DNA from: Corynebacterium confusum
GTDB taxonomy: Bacteria; Actinomycetota; Actinomycetes; Mycobacteriales; Mycobacteriaceae
NCBI RefSeq assembly: GCF_030408715.1
Contig: NZ_CP047202.1
Location: forward strand, 1,204,294-1,268,293
DNA: 64,000 nucleotides
Direction of reading: 5' to 3'
Both the position numbers and the translations under genes were made by a program. How positions within the stretch are numbered: position 1 is the first letter of the stretch; each line of letters begins with the position of its first letter. The notes below the pieces were generated by a model. It did not search any database, was not told the DNA's origin, and saw only the letters and a list, made by a program, of their open reading frames with translations. Below, one piece after another: positions 34,149-43,052 of this stretch.

Positions 34149-34702
34149 TGGATTTGCCGATGATTTCCCAGCAGCGCTCGCACCTGGAATCGATCTTGTT
34201 GGTGCTGGACGCGCCCGCGCCGGTAGAACAGCTGGCCGCGGCGCTAGGCGAGGAGACTACGGTGGTCAGCGACTTGCTGCGGGAGCTGGCGCAGGAATAC
34301 GACGCGCGCGGTTCCGGCATTGACGTGCGGGAGACTGCCGAAGGCTGGCGGCTGTACACCCGACCCGCCAACGCCGCGGTGGTGGAGCGCTTTGTACTCG
34401 AAGGCGCCCAGTCCAAGCTGTCCCGCGCCGCGCTGGAGACCCTGGCCGTTGTGGCTTACCGCCAGCCGGTTACCCGCGCCCAAGTCGCCGGCGTGCGCGG
34501 CGTGAACGTCGACGGCGTGATGCGTACGCTCACCCTACGCGGGCTCATCCGGGAGCTACCGGAGGAGGACTTCGAGGGTTCCGCCCACCGCTACGAGACC
34601 ACCGAGCTCTTCTTGGAGCTGTTGGGCATCGACTCTCTTTCTCGCCTGCCCGACCTAGCCCCGCTGCTGCCCGACGTCGACGCCATCGACGAAGAGTATT
34701 AG
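34148..34702 (+). CDS. scpB: Segregation and condensation protein B
   Basis: Two tandem winged helices that dimerise and bind ScpA in the SMC-ScpAB complex. The 184-residue protein begins MDLPMISQQRSHLESILLVL, then has EQLAAALGE, the typical LSRAALETLAVVAYRQPVTRAQV and the conserved VRGVNVDGVMRTLTLRGLI. The length is normal. It probably has its own promoter because the upstream neighbour is divergent. rluB follows after 97 bases. Confidence 0.94.
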   Translation: MDLPMISQQRSHLESILLVLDAPAPVEQLAAALGEETTVVSDLLRELAQEYDARGSGIDVRETAEGWRLYTRPANAAVVERFVLEGAQSKLSRAALETLAVVAYRQPVTRAQVAGVRGVNVDGVMRTLTLRGLIRELPEEDFEGSAHRYETTELFLELLGIDSLSRLPDLAPLLPDVDAIDEEY

Positions 34703-34799
34703 GCTCGCGGCCTGTTCGCGGCGTTTAGCGTGGTCTGCGGGCGCTGGGGTAGCATGGCGGGGTACCTAATCAACTGCATATTTCGAAAAGGATGCACCT

Positions 34800-35735
34800 G
34801 TGAATCCACCCGCTCGCCGCGATGGCACACCGGACAAGAAGGAGCGCGTCGACGAGATCATCGTCTCAAACGCGAAACCGGCACGCCACCAGCACGTATC
34901 TAAGAAAGACCGCGCCGCGACCGCACAGTCGGTAGCCGAAGAACTGGGGGCCGACTGGCTGTATGCCGACGAAGACTCCGCGGATTCCGCAGCGCCCGCC
35001 CAGCAGGGCGAGCGCCTCCAGAAGGTCCTCGCCAAGGCCGGGGTAGCCTCGCGCCGCCACGCGGAGGTCCTTATTGAGAAGGGTCGCGTCGAAGTCAACG
35101 GCAAAAAGATTACCCGCCAGGGCGTGCGCGTCAACCCGAACGTGGACATCATCCGCGTGGATGGCACCCGCGTCAACGTCAACGAGGACATGGAATACTT
35201 CGTGCTCAACAAGCCGCGCGGGGTACATTCCACCATGGCCGACGAGATGGGCCGTCCCTGCGTGGGCGATCTGATCTCCGAGCGTGTGGCCGCCGGCCAG
35301 CGGCTTTTCCACGTCGGCCGCCTCGATGCGGACACCGAGGGCCTGCTCCTGCTCACCAACGACGGAGAGCTGGCTAACCGCCTGATGCACCCCAAGTACG
35401 AGGTGCGCAAGACCTACCTCGCCACGGTGCTCGGCGAGGGCGATAAGAAGCTGGTGCGCGCGCTCAAGGAAGGTATCGAACTCGACGACGGGATCGCCAA
35501 GGCCGACTTCGTTCAGGTCGTGGACAAAAACCAGGGCTATTCCCTGATCCGCCTCGAGCTGCACGAGGGCCGCAAGCACATCGTGCGCCGCATGCTCAAG
35601 GCCGCCGGCTACCCGGTCCAGCGCCTGGTCCGCACCAAGATTCACACGGTGCAGCTGGGCGAGCTCAAGCCGGGCAAGATGCGCGCCCTCAACGATAGCG
35701 AACTGACCAGCCTGTACAACGAAGTGGGGATGTAG
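34800..35735 (+). CDS. rluB: 23S rRNA pseudouridine synthase of the RluB/RsuA family
   Basis: A 311-residue enzyme expected to form a pseudouridine in helix 89 of 23S rRNA (position 2605 in E. coli). Residues 1-65 are a charged, probably disordered extension. An S4 RNA-binding domain follows at about 70-130 (RLQKVLAKAGVASRRHAEVL), then the catalytic domain with Asp176 in GRLDADTEGLLLLTNDGEL and Tyr in VRKTYLATV. The GTG start at 34800 has AAAAGGATG upstream. The scpB-rluB-cmk-der order is the one conserved in actinobacteria. Confidence 0.93.
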   Translation: MNPPARRDGTPDKKERVDEIIVSNAKPARHQHVSKKDRAATAQSVAEELGADWLYADEDSADSAAPAQQGERLQKVLAKAGVASRRHAEVLIEKGRVEVNGKKITRQGVRVNPNVDIIRVDGTRVNVNEDMEYFVLNKPRGVHSTMADEMGRPCVGDLISERVAAGQRLFHVGRLDADTEGLLLLTNDGELANRLMHPKYEVRKTYLATVLGEGDKKLVRALKEGIELDDGIAKADFVQVVDKNQGYSLIRLELHEGRKHIVRRMLKAAGYPVQRLVRTKIHTVQLGELKPGKMRALNDSELTSLYNEVGM

Positions 35736-36434
35736 ATGTTAAGCAATATGCCCAACGACGGCCTGCTGCTGGCCGTAGACGGCCCGTCCGGCACCGGCAA
35801 GTCCAGCACCTGCCGCGAGCTGGCCAAGCGGCTTGCGGCCAAGTACGTCGACACCGGCGCCATGTACCGCGTGGCGACCCTGGCGGTCCTGCGCGGCGGC
35901 GTGGACCCGGCCGATGCCCCCGCGGTCATCGAGGCCACGAAGGATCTCCCGCTGGAGGTCTCCGACGACCCGGACACTACCGCCGTTTTCCTGGGCGGCG
36001 AGGACGTCTCCGGCGAGATCCGCGGCGACGAGGTCACCCGCAACGTCTCGGCCGTCTCCGCCATCCCCGAGGTCCGCGACAACCTGGTAGCCCTGCAGCG
36101 CAAGCTGGCCCACCAGGCCCACCGGGCAATCGTGGAAGGCCGCGACATCGGCACCGTCGTGCTGGCGGACGCCCCGGCGAAGGCCTACCTGACCGCCAGT
36201 GCGCAGGTCCGCGCCCAGCGGCGCCACGACCAAAACCTCGCCGCCGGCCGCGATTCCAACTTCGACGCGGTGCTGGCCGACGTCGAGCGCCGCGACGCCG
36301 CGGATTCCTCGCGGGCGACCTCGCCTTTGCGCCCGGCCGACGACGCCGCCGTCATTGATACCTCCGAGCTCACCCTCCCCGAGGTAGTGCAGCGTTTAGT
36401 GCAGCTAGTAGAGGAGTCCCGCCATGACTCATAA
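35736..36434 (+). CDS. cmk: Cytidylate kinase
   Basis: Phosphorylates CMP and dCMP. The 232-residue protein carries the P-loop [19 protein letters not shown] near residues 12-30, then [13 protein letters not shown] for the nucleotide monophosphate site, and [15 protein letters not shown] [16 protein letters not shown] in the core. The ATG directly follows the rluB stop; a second ATG at 35751 ([10 protein letters not shown]) is a possible start. It overlaps der by 11 bases. Confidence 0.95.
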   Translation: MLSNMPNDGLLLAVDGPSGTGKSSTCRELAKRLAAKYVDTGAMYRVATLAVLRGGVDPADAPAVIEATKDLPLEVSDDPDTTAVFLGGEDVSGEIRGDEVTRNVSAVSAIPEVRDNLVALQRKLAHQAHRAIVEGRDIGTVVLADAPAKAYLTASAQVRAQRRHDQNLAAGRDSNFDAVLADVERRDAADSSRATSPLRPADDAAVIDTSELTLPEVVQRLVQLVEESRHDS

Positions 36435-38016
36435 CCCCAACGACAACGAAACCGAGTTTTTCTACCCGCACGGGCAGACCCCGGACGCGCAGCCGGCCGA
36501 GGACGGCCTCGAGCGCGATCCCCACGGGGGCTGGGCGGCGGCCGATTTTGACGCCGAGGAGTTCGACTACGAATTCGATGACTCCGAGTTCGGCGACGCT
36601 GACTACGGCGAGGACGAGGAACCGGAGACCCCGCTGACGGAAGAAGAGTGGGCCGAGATCGAGGCCTCCTACGGGATGGGCGGACAGCAGTACGACGCGG
36701 AGGCCCTGTGCACCGTGGCGATTGTCGGCCGCCCGAACGTGGGCAAGTCCTCCCTGGTCAACCGCTTCTTGGGTCGCCGCGAGGCCGTGGTCGAAGACCA
36801 CCCGGGCGTGACCCGCGACCGCGTGTCCTATATCGGCGACTGGAACGGCCAGCGCTTCCTCGTCCAGGACACGGGCGGCTGGGATCCCAATGTGAAGGGT
36901 ATCCACGCGGCCATCGCCCGCCAGGCGGAGGTCGCCATGGAAACCGCCGACGTCATCGTCTTCGTGGTCGACACCAAGGTCGGCATCACGGAGACCGACT
37001 CGGTCATGGCGCGGCGCCTGCAGAAGTCGCAGGTCCCGGTCATCCTGGTGGCCAACAAATTCGACTCGGACAACCAGTACGCCGACGTCGCGGAGTTCTA
37101 CGGCCTGGGGCTGGGCGATCCGTGGCCGGTCTCCGCCCAGCACGGCCGGGGCGGCGCGGACGTCCTCGACGAGGTCCTGCGGCTATTCCCGGAGTCCCCG
37201 CGCTCCCACTCGATCACGGCCGGCCCTCGCCGCGTGGCGCTGGTGGGCAAGCCGAACGTCGGCAAGTCCTCGCTGCTGAACAAGTTCACCGGCGAGAACC
37301 GCGCGGTCGTCGACAACGTCGCGGGCACCACCGTGGACCCGGTCGACTCCCTAGTCCAGCTGGATCAGCAGCTGTGGCGGTTTATCGATACCGCCGGCCT
37401 GCGCAAGAAGGTCAAAAACGCCCAGGGACACGAGTACTACGCCTCCCTGCGTACCCGCGGCATCATCGACGCGGCCGAGGTCTGCGTCATGCTGATCGAT
37501 GCCTCGGAGGAGATTTCCGAGCAGGACCAGCGCGTGCTCAACATGGTCCTCGAGGCCGGTAAGGCCCTGGTCATCGCCTTCAACAAGTGGGATTTGATGG
37601 ACGAAGACCGCCGCTACTACCTAGATCGGGAAATCGACCAGCAGCTGGCGCACCTGCCGTGGGTCACCCGCATCAACATCTCCGCGGAGACCGGGCGCGC
37701 GCTCCAGAAGCTGGAGCCGGCCATGATCGAGGCTCTGGAAAGCTGGGACCAGCGCGTGACCACCGGCCAGCTGAACAACTGGTTGCGCGAGGCGATCGCG
37801 GCCAACCCGCCGCCGATGAAGAACAACCGCCTGCCGCGCGTGCTATTCGCCACCCAAGCCTCGACCCAGCCGCCGACCATCGTGCTATTTACCACCGGCT
37901 TCCTGGATGCCGGCTACCGCCGCTACCTGGAGCGGAAGTTCCGCGAGCGATTCGGCTTCCACGGCACCCCGGTCCGGATTGCAGTGCGCGTGCGCGAGCG
38001 CCGCAAGAAGCGCTAG
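36424..38016 (+). CDS. der: Ribosome-associated GTPase Der (EngA)
   Basis: A tandem GTPase needed for 50S subunit assembly. The 530-residue protein has two G domains: G1 motifs [16 protein letters not shown] at about 102 and [16 protein letters not shown] at about 275, with [16 protein letters not shown] switch II motifs and NKFD/NKWD specificity motifs. The C-terminal KH-like domain includes [21 protein letters not shown]. The first 95 residues are a very acidic extension ([20 protein letters not shown]) absent from the E. coli enzyme. Its stop overlaps the convergent methyltransferase gene by four bases. Confidence 0.95.
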   Translation: MTHNPNDNETEFFYPHGQTPDAQPAEDGLERDPHGGWAAADFDAEEFDYEFDDSEFGDADYGEDEEPETPLTEEEWAEIEASYGMGGQQYDAEALCTVAIVGRPNVGKSSLVNRFLGRREAVVEDHPGVTRDRVSYIGDWNGQRFLVQDTGGWDPNVKGIHAAIARQAEVAMETADVIVFVVDTKVGITETDSVMARRLQKSQVPVILVANKFDSDNQYADVAEFYGLGLGDPWPVSAQHGRGGADVLDEVLRLFPESPRSHSITAGPRRVALVGKPNVGKSSLLNKFTGENRAVVDNVAGTTVDPVDSLVQLDQQLWRFIDTAGLRKKVKNAQGHEYYASLRTRGIIDAAEVCVMLIDASEEISEQDQRVLNMVLEAGKALVIAFNKWDLMDEDRRYYLDREIDQQLAHLPWVTRINISAETGRALQKLEPAMIEALESWDQRVTTGQLNNWLREAIAANPPPMKNNRLPRVLFATQASTQPPTIVLFTTGFLDAGYRRYLERKFRERFGFHGTPVRIAVRVRERRKKR

Positions 38017-38822
38017 GCGCGACGCAGTAGGAAGGCGTCGGTGCGGTAGCGCAGCTGCACCGCGTCCTCGTCGCGCAACCCGGTGTGCTCCCGCAGGTAC
38101 CAGTTGAGGTTGTGCGTCATCCGCTGGTGGATCTTTTCCCCATTGCGCAGCCAGTAGGCCCGGGTGTGCATGAGCTGGTGTAGCTGCGGCGGAAAGAGCT
38201 CCTGAATAAACGTCGTGCGCAGCTCGCGCTCGATGCCCCAGGGCTCGGCCAGGGCCGGTAGAAATCCCGGCTTCTGGACGTCGCCGCTGTGCATAATGCG
38301 GGCGAGTCGCAGCAGCCACGGATCGTCGGTGACGTCCAGGGTGTTCCACACCAGCAACACGTGACCGCCGGGCCGGACGATCCGGTCGAATTCCGCGCAG
38401 GCCGCCGGCGCGTCCACCCAGTGCCAGGTCTGCGCCGCCGCGACGGCGTCCACGCTTGCCTCCGGCAGGGCAGTGGCCTCGGCCTTGGCGCGCCACGTAG
38501 GAACGGCGAGGTGCTTATTGAGCAACCGCGCCATGTCGGCGGAAGGATCGACGGCCCAGACGCGCTCGACGCCGGGGACCGCGGCCAGCTGTTCCGTGAG
38601 CTTTCCGGTGCCTGCCCCGATATCGACCACGGTGGCGTGGTCGGCCAGTAGCTTCGCGACCTGTGCCGGATAGGACGGGCGCACGTCGTGGTAGGTGCCG
38701 GCGCCGTGCCCGAACGCCCGGGCCGTGGCCGTGCGGTGGGCGGCCCCGCGGAACTCGGGGCCCTCCTTTTCCGAGGGCGGGCGGTAGGACGGGAAATTGC
38801 GCGGGTCAGGCTGTGTAGACAT
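38013..38822 (-). CDS. Class I SAM-dependent methyltransferase
   Basis: A 269-residue protein with a Rossmann-type methyltransferase domain: motif [16 protein letters not shown] at about 70-84, acidic loop [10 protein letters not shown], and motif IV region [18 protein letters not shown] followed by [13 protein letters not shown]. The pattern Q-HWVD is common in small-molecule or quinone-type methyltransferases of actinobacteria. The substrate is unknown. The reading frame opens far upstream (39317), but that part is the antisense of the ABC gene; the ATG at 38822 ([13 protein letters not shown]) is the sensible start. It diverges from the ABC operon across 49 bases. Confidence 0.85.
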   Translation of the reverse strand: MSTQPDPRNFPSYRPPSEKEGPEFRGAAHRTATARAFGHGAGTYHDVRPSYPAQVAKLLADHATVVDIGAGTGKLTEQLAAVPGVERVWAVDPSADMARLLNKHLAVPTWRAKAEATALPEASVDAVAAAQTWHWVDAPAACAEFDRIVRPGGHVLLVWNTLDVTDDPWLLRLARIMHSGDVQKPGFLPALAEPWGIERELRTTFIQELFPPQLHQLMHTRAYWLRNGEKIHQRMTHNLNWYLREHTGLRDEDAVQLRYRTDAFLLRRA

Positions 38823-38857
38823 CGCTAATAAACTTACCTGTTTCTCATGTTCCCTTA

Positions 38858-38872
38858 TAGGATGGATCCCTA
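38858..38872 (+). promoter_or_regulatory. -10-like element before the ABC exporter operon
   Basis: TAGGAT at 38858-38863 is followed by eight bases and then the ATG at 38872, consistent with a leaderless or near-leaderless transcript. There is no convincing Shine-Dalgarno sequence. Confidence 0.35.
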
Positions 38873-40308
38873 TGTCAAGTCTTCCAGCACCCGGCGACAA
38901 GCGTTGGCTGCTGAAAACTGTCTTCTCGCAGAAGCAGCGGACGATCCCGGCCGCGGTGCTCATGGCAGTGACCTTCGTGTGCAACGGGCTTACCCCGGTG
39001 GTCGTCGGCAAAGCCGTGGACGACGCGATAGCCAGCAGCTCCTTGCGCTCGCTGGTGCTGTGGGTAGCGGTGCTTATCGGGCTCTTCGCCGTCAACGCCG
39101 CGGCGAGCTGGTTCTCCCGGGGCCTGTTTAACTGGGCGATGTTGCTCATCGCCCACCAGCTGCGCATGGCGGTCACGGACCGGATCACCCATCCACGGGG
39201 CATCGGCGGGCGGCGCCGCACTGCCGGCGAACTGCTGTCCATCGCCTCCACCGATACCCAGCGCGTGGCGAACGCCGTGTTCATGACGGTTTTTCCCGTC
39301 GCCGAGGTCGTCTCCATCGTCTACGTGGCCGTCATGGTGGAGTTTATCTACCTGCCGCTGGGCCTGGCCGTCCTGCTGGGCGGACCCATCATCGTCTGGT
39401 GCTCTCTGACGGCGGCGCGCCCGCTGCGTAAGCGCTCCAGCGTGCGCCAGGCCGCCCTGGCCCAGGCGGCCGCCACGGCCACCGACGTCGTGGAAGGGCT
39501 GCGCATCATCAAGGGCATCGGCGCGGTCGATCCGGTACGGCGCCGCTACGCGGAGGCCTCCGATAACGCTTACGACAAGACTATCTTTGCCAACGCTGCC
39601 CGGGCGCGACTGAACGCGGTGACCACCGGCATCGGCAGCCTGTATGTGATCGTCGTCGGCTGCGTGGCGGGTTGGCTGGCGCTGCAGGGGCACCTCAGCG
39701 TGGGCGAGCTCATCACGATCATCGGACTGACCCAGTTCATCATCACCCCGATGACCATGCTGGGCCGCAATATCGCCTCGCGCTGGGCGGCCGCCCAGGC
39801 CAGCGGGGCCCGGATCGTCGATCTGCTGAACCAGCCGCCGGAATTCGCGGCCGATGACACCGCCGAGCTGCCGGCCCTGCGGCCGGGCATCCACGTGGAG
39901 ACCGGCGAGGTCCCGGACTACCTGGCGCGACTGCCGCGGGAGCGCTACCTGGTGGCCCCGCACCAGGCCGATATCTTCGATGGGACCGTGGGCAGCAATG
40001 TTTCCGCAGACGCCGAATCCGCCGCCCGGGCGCTGTGGGTGGCCGCGGCGGAGGAGATCCCCGGGGGCAACGACCGCGAGGTGGGCGAGAACGGCGGGCA
40101 CCTGTCCGGCGGCCAGCGCCAGCGCGTGGCACTGGCCCGCGCCATCGCGGCGGACCCGGAAGTCCTCGTGCTCATCGAGCCGACGTCTGCGGTGGACTCG
40201 GTCACCGAGGCCACCATCGTGGAACGCATCGCTGCCACCCGCGCGGACAAGCCGACGGTGGTCTACACCTCCTCGCCAGCCTGGCTGACCCAGGAGGTGC
40301 GCGCCTAA
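38872..40308 (+). CDS. ABC half-exporter with a truncated, Walker A-less ATPase domain
   Basis: A 478-residue protein with about six membrane helices (1-300) of the type I exporter fold and a short nucleotide-binding domain. The domain retains the Q-loop region (LVAPHQADIFDGTV), an intact signature LSGGQRQRVALARAIAA and D-loop SAVDS, but the whole front part including the P-loop is missing: only about 30 residues link the last exporter helix to the Q-loop. Walker B reads VLVLIEPTS, with isoleucine in place of aspartate, and the switch histidine position is serine (VVYTSS). It therefore cannot bind and hydrolyse ATP in its own site. The partner is the next gene, overlapping by one base, which carries the complementary motifs. 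ATG 38872 is chosen over the longer frame from 38797. Confidence 0.88.
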   Translation: MSSLPAPGDKRWLLKTVFSQKQRTIPAAVLMAVTFVCNGLTPVVVGKAVDDAIASSSLRSLVLWVAVLIGLFAVNAAASWFSRGLFNWAMLLIAHQLRMAVTDRITHPRGIGGRRRTAGELLSIASTDTQRVANAVFMTVFPVAEVVSIVYVAVMVEFIYLPLGLAVLLGGPIIVWCSLTAARPLRKRSSVRQAALAQAAATATDVVEGLRIIKGIGAVDPVRRRYAEASDNAYDKTIFANAARARLNAVTTGIGSLYVIVVGCVAGWLALQGHLSVGELITIIGLTQFIITPMTMLGRNIASRWAAAQASGARIVDLLNQPPEFAADDTAELPALRPGIHVETGEVPDYLARLPRERYLVAPHQADIFDGTVGSNVSADAESAARALWVAAAEEIPGGNDREVGENGGHLSGGQRQRVALARAIAADPEVLVLIEPTSAVDSVTEATIVERIAATRADKPTVVYTSSPAWLTQEVRA

Positions 40309-42050
40309 TGCGGTTCCCGAACGCCACGTGGCCGCAGGTGCGCCGCTGCGTTGCCGACAACGTGAAGGCTATCCCCGGGGCGGGCTGGCGGTTGGTCCTG
40401 GCGCTGGTGGTCTTAAGCGCCGGCGCGGCCTCCAACATCTTAATCCCGATCTGGTTGGGACGGATCGTCGACGTCGTTATCGCGGGCGAGCCGCAACACC
40501 TGGTCGGCCTGACAGCCCAGCTGCTGGGCGCGGCTGCGGCCGCGGCGATCCTGGCGGCGTTGGGTTTCTACCTCATCTCCCGGGTCACGGAGAAGATCAT
40601 CGCGCAGCTGCGCCTGCAGATGGTCTCCACGGCCGTCGGCCTGCCCACCCACCGGGTCGAGGACGCCGGCACGGGGGACCTGGTCTCGCGTTCTACCGAC
40701 GACGTTGCTGAGCTATCTGCTGCCGTCACGGAGACCGCGCCGGTGGTCAGTAACTCCGCCTTTTCCATCGTCGCCACCGCCATCGCCCTGGTGACCCTGG
40801 ACTGGCAGTTCCTCCTGGTCGTCGCCTGCGCCGCCCCGCTGTACTTTTTCGCCGCGCGGGCCTACCTCAAGGTCGCGCCCGGTCGTTACGTGGCCGAACG
40901 CGAGTCCATGGCTACCCGCGCCCGCCGCGTCCTGGAAGTCATCCGCGGCAACGCGACCGTGCGGGCCTTTCGCCTAGAAGACGAGATGCACCAAAAGGTC
41001 GGTCAGGCCTCCTGGCAGGTCGTCGAGCGCGGCTACAGCGCCCGGCGCACCATGATCACCCTGCAGTTCTGGATGACCCTCGTCGAGCTCGTCATGCTGT
41101 CTGCCGGGCTCATCGCCGGTTACCTGGCCACGCAGTCGGCCGGGCTGAGCGTCGGCGCGGTCACGGCCGCCATGCTCCTGCTGATCCGCCTGCGCGGACC
41201 GCTGCTGGGTCTCATGCGCATCCTGGACACCGTCCAGTCCGGCTACGCCTCCCTGGCTCGCATCGTGGGCGTGGTCATCGACCCGCCGCGGCCCGTCAGG
41301 GCCGCGGGCGCGCCCACCAGTCGCGGCGAGGTTGAGATGGAAGGCGTCAGCTTCGGCTACGGCGACGGCTGGGCGGTCGAAGAGGTCAACCTGCGCGTGC
41401 AGCCGGGCCAGAAGATCGCCCTGGTGGGCGCCTCCGGCGCGGGCAAGACGACGGTGGCCGCGTTGGTGGCCGGCCTGCGCGTGCCGGACGCGGGGCACGT
41501 CACCGTCGATGGGGTAGAGGTCTCCGCCCTTTCGGACCGCGAGCGCGTCGCCCGCCTGGCGCTGATCTCCCAGGAGGTCCACGTCTTCTCCGGCACGCTG
41601 CGAGAGGACCTCGCGCTGGCGGCTCCGGCGGCCACTGACGCCCAGATGCAGGCCGCGCTCGACCACGTGGGCTTCCCCGAGCTCCGGGACGGACTCGACA
41701 CGGAGGTTGGCGCCCGGGGTCAACAACTGGACCCGGTCGCCGCGCAGCAACTCGCCCTAGCTAGGATCTTTTTGTTGGATCCAAAGGTGGTTATCATGGA
41801 TGAGGCAACCGCGGAGGCCGGAACCTCGGGCGCGGCGGTGCTCACCGACGCGGCCCAGGCGGTCACCCAATCCCGCTCCGCCCTTGTCGTCGCCCACCGC
41901 CTTGATCAGGCCTACGATGCCGACGAGATTCTCGTCATGCACAGCGGGCGGATTATCGAACGGGGCAACCACACGCAACTAGTCGCCCGCGGTGGGCAGT
42001 ACGCCCGCCTATGGGCCGCATGGAAGAAAGGCCGGGATAAAGCGCAGTGA
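40308..42050 (+). CDS. ABC half-exporter, catalytic partner with degenerate signature motif
   Basis: A 580-residue type I exporter subunit: six membrane helices (about 20-320) and a full ATPase domain (about 340-575). Walker A is ALVGASGAGKTTVAALVAGL, the Q-loop LALISQEVHVFSGTL, Walker B KVVIMDEATAEA with the catalytic glutamate, and the H-loop ALVVAHRLDQA. The signature, however, reads QQLDPVAAQQLALARI instead of LSGGQ, and the D-loop is altered (EAGTSG). Its Walker A therefore needs the LSGGQ of the preceding gene product, giving a heterodimer with one working ATP site. The exported substrate is unknown. The stop overlaps the next gene, a lipoprotein esterase, by four bases. Confidence 0.9.
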   Translation: MRFPNATWPQVRRCVADNVKAIPGAGWRLVLALVVLSAGAASNILIPIWLGRIVDVVIAGEPQHLVGLTAQLLGAAAAAAILAALGFYLISRVTEKIIAQLRLQMVSTAVGLPTHRVEDAGTGDLVSRSTDDVAELSAAVTETAPVVSNSAFSIVATAIALVTLDWQFLLVVACAAPLYFFAARAYLKVAPGRYVAERESMATRARRVLEVIRGNATVRAFRLEDEMHQKVGQASWQVVERGYSARRTMITLQFWMTLVELVMLSAGLIAGYLATQSAGLSVGAVTAAMLLLIRLRGPLLGLMRILDTVQSGYASLARIVGVVIDPPRPVRAAGAPTSRGEVEMEGVSFGYGDGWAVEEVNLRVQPGQKIALVGASGAGKTTVAALVAGLRVPDAGHVTVDGVEVSALSDRERVARLALISQEVHVFSGTLREDLALAAPAATDAQMQAALDHVGFPELRDGLDTEVGARGQQLDPVAAQQLALARIFLLDPKVVIMDEATAEAGTSGAAVLTDAAQAVTQSRSALVVAHRLDQAYDADEILVMHSGRIIERGNHTQLVARGGQYARLWAAWKKGRDKAQ

Positions 42051-43000
42051 AACCCATCCTCCGCGCAGTAGCGGCAGTCACGGCGACCGCGGCCTTAATG
42101 GCCGGGTGCTCCTCCCAGGGCACCCCCGAAAGGGACGCGACGGCTCCGAGCTCTAGGGAGCGTACCGATTTGGGCATCCCGCGCTCGGCCCCGCTGGACG
42201 GGCCAGAGCCCGGCAGCTTCACCGAGATCAACCTGCCCTCGGGGCGCACCTACGTGCTCGCGGTGCCGGAAGACTATGATCCGGCCAAGAAGTGGCCGCT
42301 GTTGATGTCCTTCCACGGCTGGAAGGAAACCAGCTGGAACAATTTCAAGTACACCGCCTTCCGGCACGCGGAAGCCATTTCCGTCTACCCGCAGGGCAAA
42401 AACGGCGCGTGGGCGCCGGCCCCTTATGCCGACACCAAGGGCTCCGAGGACATCGCCTTCGTCGAGGACATCCTCGACACCGTGCGCGCCACCTACACCA
42501 TCGACGACGAGCGCATCTACGCGACCGGCATGTCCAACGGCGGCGGTTTCGTGGCCTACCTGGCCTGCCAGATGCCCGGGACGTTCAGGTCCATCGCCAG
42601 TATCTCGGCCGCCTATTATGAGGCGATCCACAACAACTGCGCCGATCAACCCGTCGGCCGCCTGGACCTGCACGGGACCAACGATCCGGTGGTCAAGTAC
42701 TACGGCGGCAAGCGGCACGGTACCCGCTACAACTCGGTGGTCGATGTTCTAGCCCACGACGAGGAGCGCAACCGCTGCAGCTCCCGCATCCGGACCGAGC
42801 GCCTGGCCAACTCGGCCCTGCTGCAGACCTGGAGCGGCTGCGAGGAACCGCTCCAGCACATCCGGATTGGCGGTGGCAAGCACGTCTGGCCCGGCGGCGC
42901 CTACGACAAAGACGCCACGGTAGGCAAGGGCTTTGCCACCGACAAGGTCCTCGACTTCTTCGGGATTCCGGGCCGCCCCGAGGGCACCCGCGATACCTAG
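42047..43000 (+). CDS. Secreted lipoprotein esterase (PHB depolymerase / LpqC family)
   Basis: A 317-residue lipoprotein: the signal peptide ends in the lipobox LMAGC near residues 17-21, so it should be exported and lipid-anchored outside the membrane. The mature part is an alpha/beta hydrolase of the PHB depolymerase/feruloyl esterase family, with FHGWKETSWNN forming the oxyanion region, nucleophile Ser163 in ATGMSNGGGFVAYLAC, the acid probably in LHGTNDPVVKYYGG, and the histidine in GGKHVWPGGAYD. The family includes mycobacterial LpqC; the substrate is not known. GTG 42047 overlaps the ABC gene stop (GTGA), so esterase and exporter are co-expressed. Confidence 0.88.
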   Translation: MKPILRAVAAVTATAALMAGCSSQGTPERDATAPSSRERTDLGIPRSAPLDGPEPGSFTEINLPSGRTYVLAVPEDYDPAKKWPLLMSFHGWKETSWNNFKYTAFRHAEAISVYPQGKNGAWAPAPYADTKGSEDIAFVEDILDTVRATYTIDDERIYATGMSNGGGFVAYLACQMPGTFRSIASISAAYYEAIHNNCADQPVGRLDLHGTNDPVVKYYGGKRHGTRYNSVVDVLAHDEERNRCSSRIRTERLANSALLQTWSGCEEPLQHIRIGGGKHVWPGGAYDKDATVGKGFATDKVLDFFGIPGRPEGTRDT

Positions 43001-43015
43001 CCGCCAGGCGTAGGA

Positions 43016-43034
43016 GCCGCGCCCTTAGCGCGGC
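43016..43034. terminator. Hairpin between two convergent genes
   Basis: A perfect 7-bp stem GCCGCGC/GCGCGGC with loop CCTTA in the 52-base gap between the esterase and transporter stops. There is no T run on either side, so it is at most a weak bidirectional terminator. Confidence 0.4.
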
Positions 43035-43052
43035 GTGCCACGTGGGGAGCGT

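Noticed and set aside
38823..39280. N-terminal extension of the minus-strand methyltransferase up to 39317.
   Set aside because: The extra residues are antisense to the ABC exporter gene and do not resemble the family; ATG 38822 gives a normal length.
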